Below, piece by piece: positions 5,975 through 6,276 of a stretch of DNA of 6,276 nucleotides. Source of the stretch: Clostridia bacterium (GTDB lineage Bacteria; Bacillota; Clostridia; Oscillospirales; Acutalibacteraceae); assembly GCA_017382915.1 (NCBI GenBank), contig JAFNZJ010000062.1, forward strand, positions 1-6,276, read 5' to 3'. A program made the position numbers and the translations under genes. The notes below the pieces were generated by a model, which ran no database searches, was not told where the DNA came from, and saw only the letters and a program-made list of their open reading frames with translations. The first letter of the stretch is position 1; the number at the start of each line of letters is the position of its first letter.

Positions 5975-6276
5975 ACAACTTCTTTTTGCGTGATTTAGTG
6001 AAAAATGCCGCCAAAAGACCAAAAAACATAGCGGCGGTAATGCCTGCGGCGGTTGCGGTTAAACCGCCCACCAGAGCGCCGATAAGACCATAATCAATAA
6101 CCGCCTTTTCAACACCCTTTGCCAAGGAATAGCCAAAGCCGGTTAGCGGCACCTTTGCGCCTGCCCCCGCAAAATCTACCAAATAGTCATAAAGACCAAG
6201 CGCCGTTAAAATAACGCCCGCCACAACATAACCTACAAGAATTCTGGCGGGGGTAAGCTTGGTGCGGTCAATAAGC
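5973..6276 (-). CDS. spoVAE: Stage V sporulation protein AE (SpoVAE), N-terminus cut by window edge
   Basis: SpoVA proteins form a spore inner-membrane apparatus that carries calcium dipicolinate into the developing spore and releases it at germination. About 100 C-terminal residues are visible; the frame is open to the window edge with no stop. An in-frame GTG at 6224 should not be taken as the start, because the residues upstream (LTPARILVGYVV) are family-like. Recognisable features are LTPAR, then a hydrophobic segment to GLYDYLVDFAGAGAKVPLTGFGYSLAKGV, the most conserved SpoVAC/SpoVAE signature, then GLIGALVGGLTATAAGITAAMFFGLLAAFF, a hydrophobic membrane segment, and a basic tail ending KSRKKKL. 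The form with LVDFAGAGA and LTATAAGI resembles SpoVAE more than SpoVAC. Other spoVA genes may lie outside the window. Its TAA stop overlaps the end of the parS palindrome. Confidence 0.88.
   Translation of the reverse strand, partial: LIDRTKLTPARILVGYVVAGVILTALGLYDYLVDFAGAGAKVPLTGFGYSLAKGVEKAVIDYGLIGALVGGLTATAAGITAAMFFGLLAAFFTKSRKKKL

Noticed and set aside
5973..6224. A complete small 83-residue protein starting at GTG 6224
   Set aside because: The same frame is open to the window edge and the upstream residues match SpoVAE, so this is a truncated view of a longer gene.

Overview
This window is a stretch of bacterial chromosome, probably close to the replication origin, from an endospore-forming Firmicute. 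I would guess a clostridial lineage, possibly an uncultured gut relative of the Oscillospirales. The evidence is a spoVAE-type sporulation gene, a Spo0J-type ParB, a perfect copy of the Bacillus-type parS site, and the parA-parB-mnmE-mnmG-rsmG gene set, which is usually found near oriC. The genus assignment is a guess from protein flavour, not a measured result.

Every gene reads on the minus strand, so transcription runs from high to low coordinates. At the right edge is the C-terminal part of a spoVAE gene (5973-6276, cut by the window). Its stop codon touches a 24-bp palindrome (5951-5974) that contains the 16-bp parS site. Next come a promoter flanked by a perfect 15-bp inverted repeat (5875-5931), then parA (5087-5851, TTG start), parB (4232-5074), mnmE (2866-4230), mnmG (978-2849, TTG start) and rsmG (256-972). 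Gaps in this five-gene block are 12, 1, 16 and 5 bases, so it looks like one operon. It ends in a hairpin terminator whose stem begins inside the rsmG stop codon.

The left 255 bases hold no gene. They contain a cluster of unrelated hairpins, three of which are each followed by an identical 9-base motif AATATCACT, then two more hairpins, then a face-to-face pair of terminators sharing a palindromic A/T stretch.

Functionally, ParA, ParB and parS form the chromosome origin segregation system, which in spore formers also feeds into replication and sporulation control. MnmE and MnmG together modify the wobble uridine of certain tRNAs, and RsmG methylates 16S rRNA at G527. SpoVAE belongs to the spore-membrane apparatus that moves dipicolinic acid. 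The coding part is ordinary core genome and I see no new protein system. The points worth a second look are the hairpin/AATATCACT cluster, the inverted repeat around the parA promoter, the parS palindrome doubling as a possible spoVAE terminator, and the gene order with parAB ahead of mnmE. No rRNA, tRNA, CRISPR array, insertion sequence or phage gene was seen.
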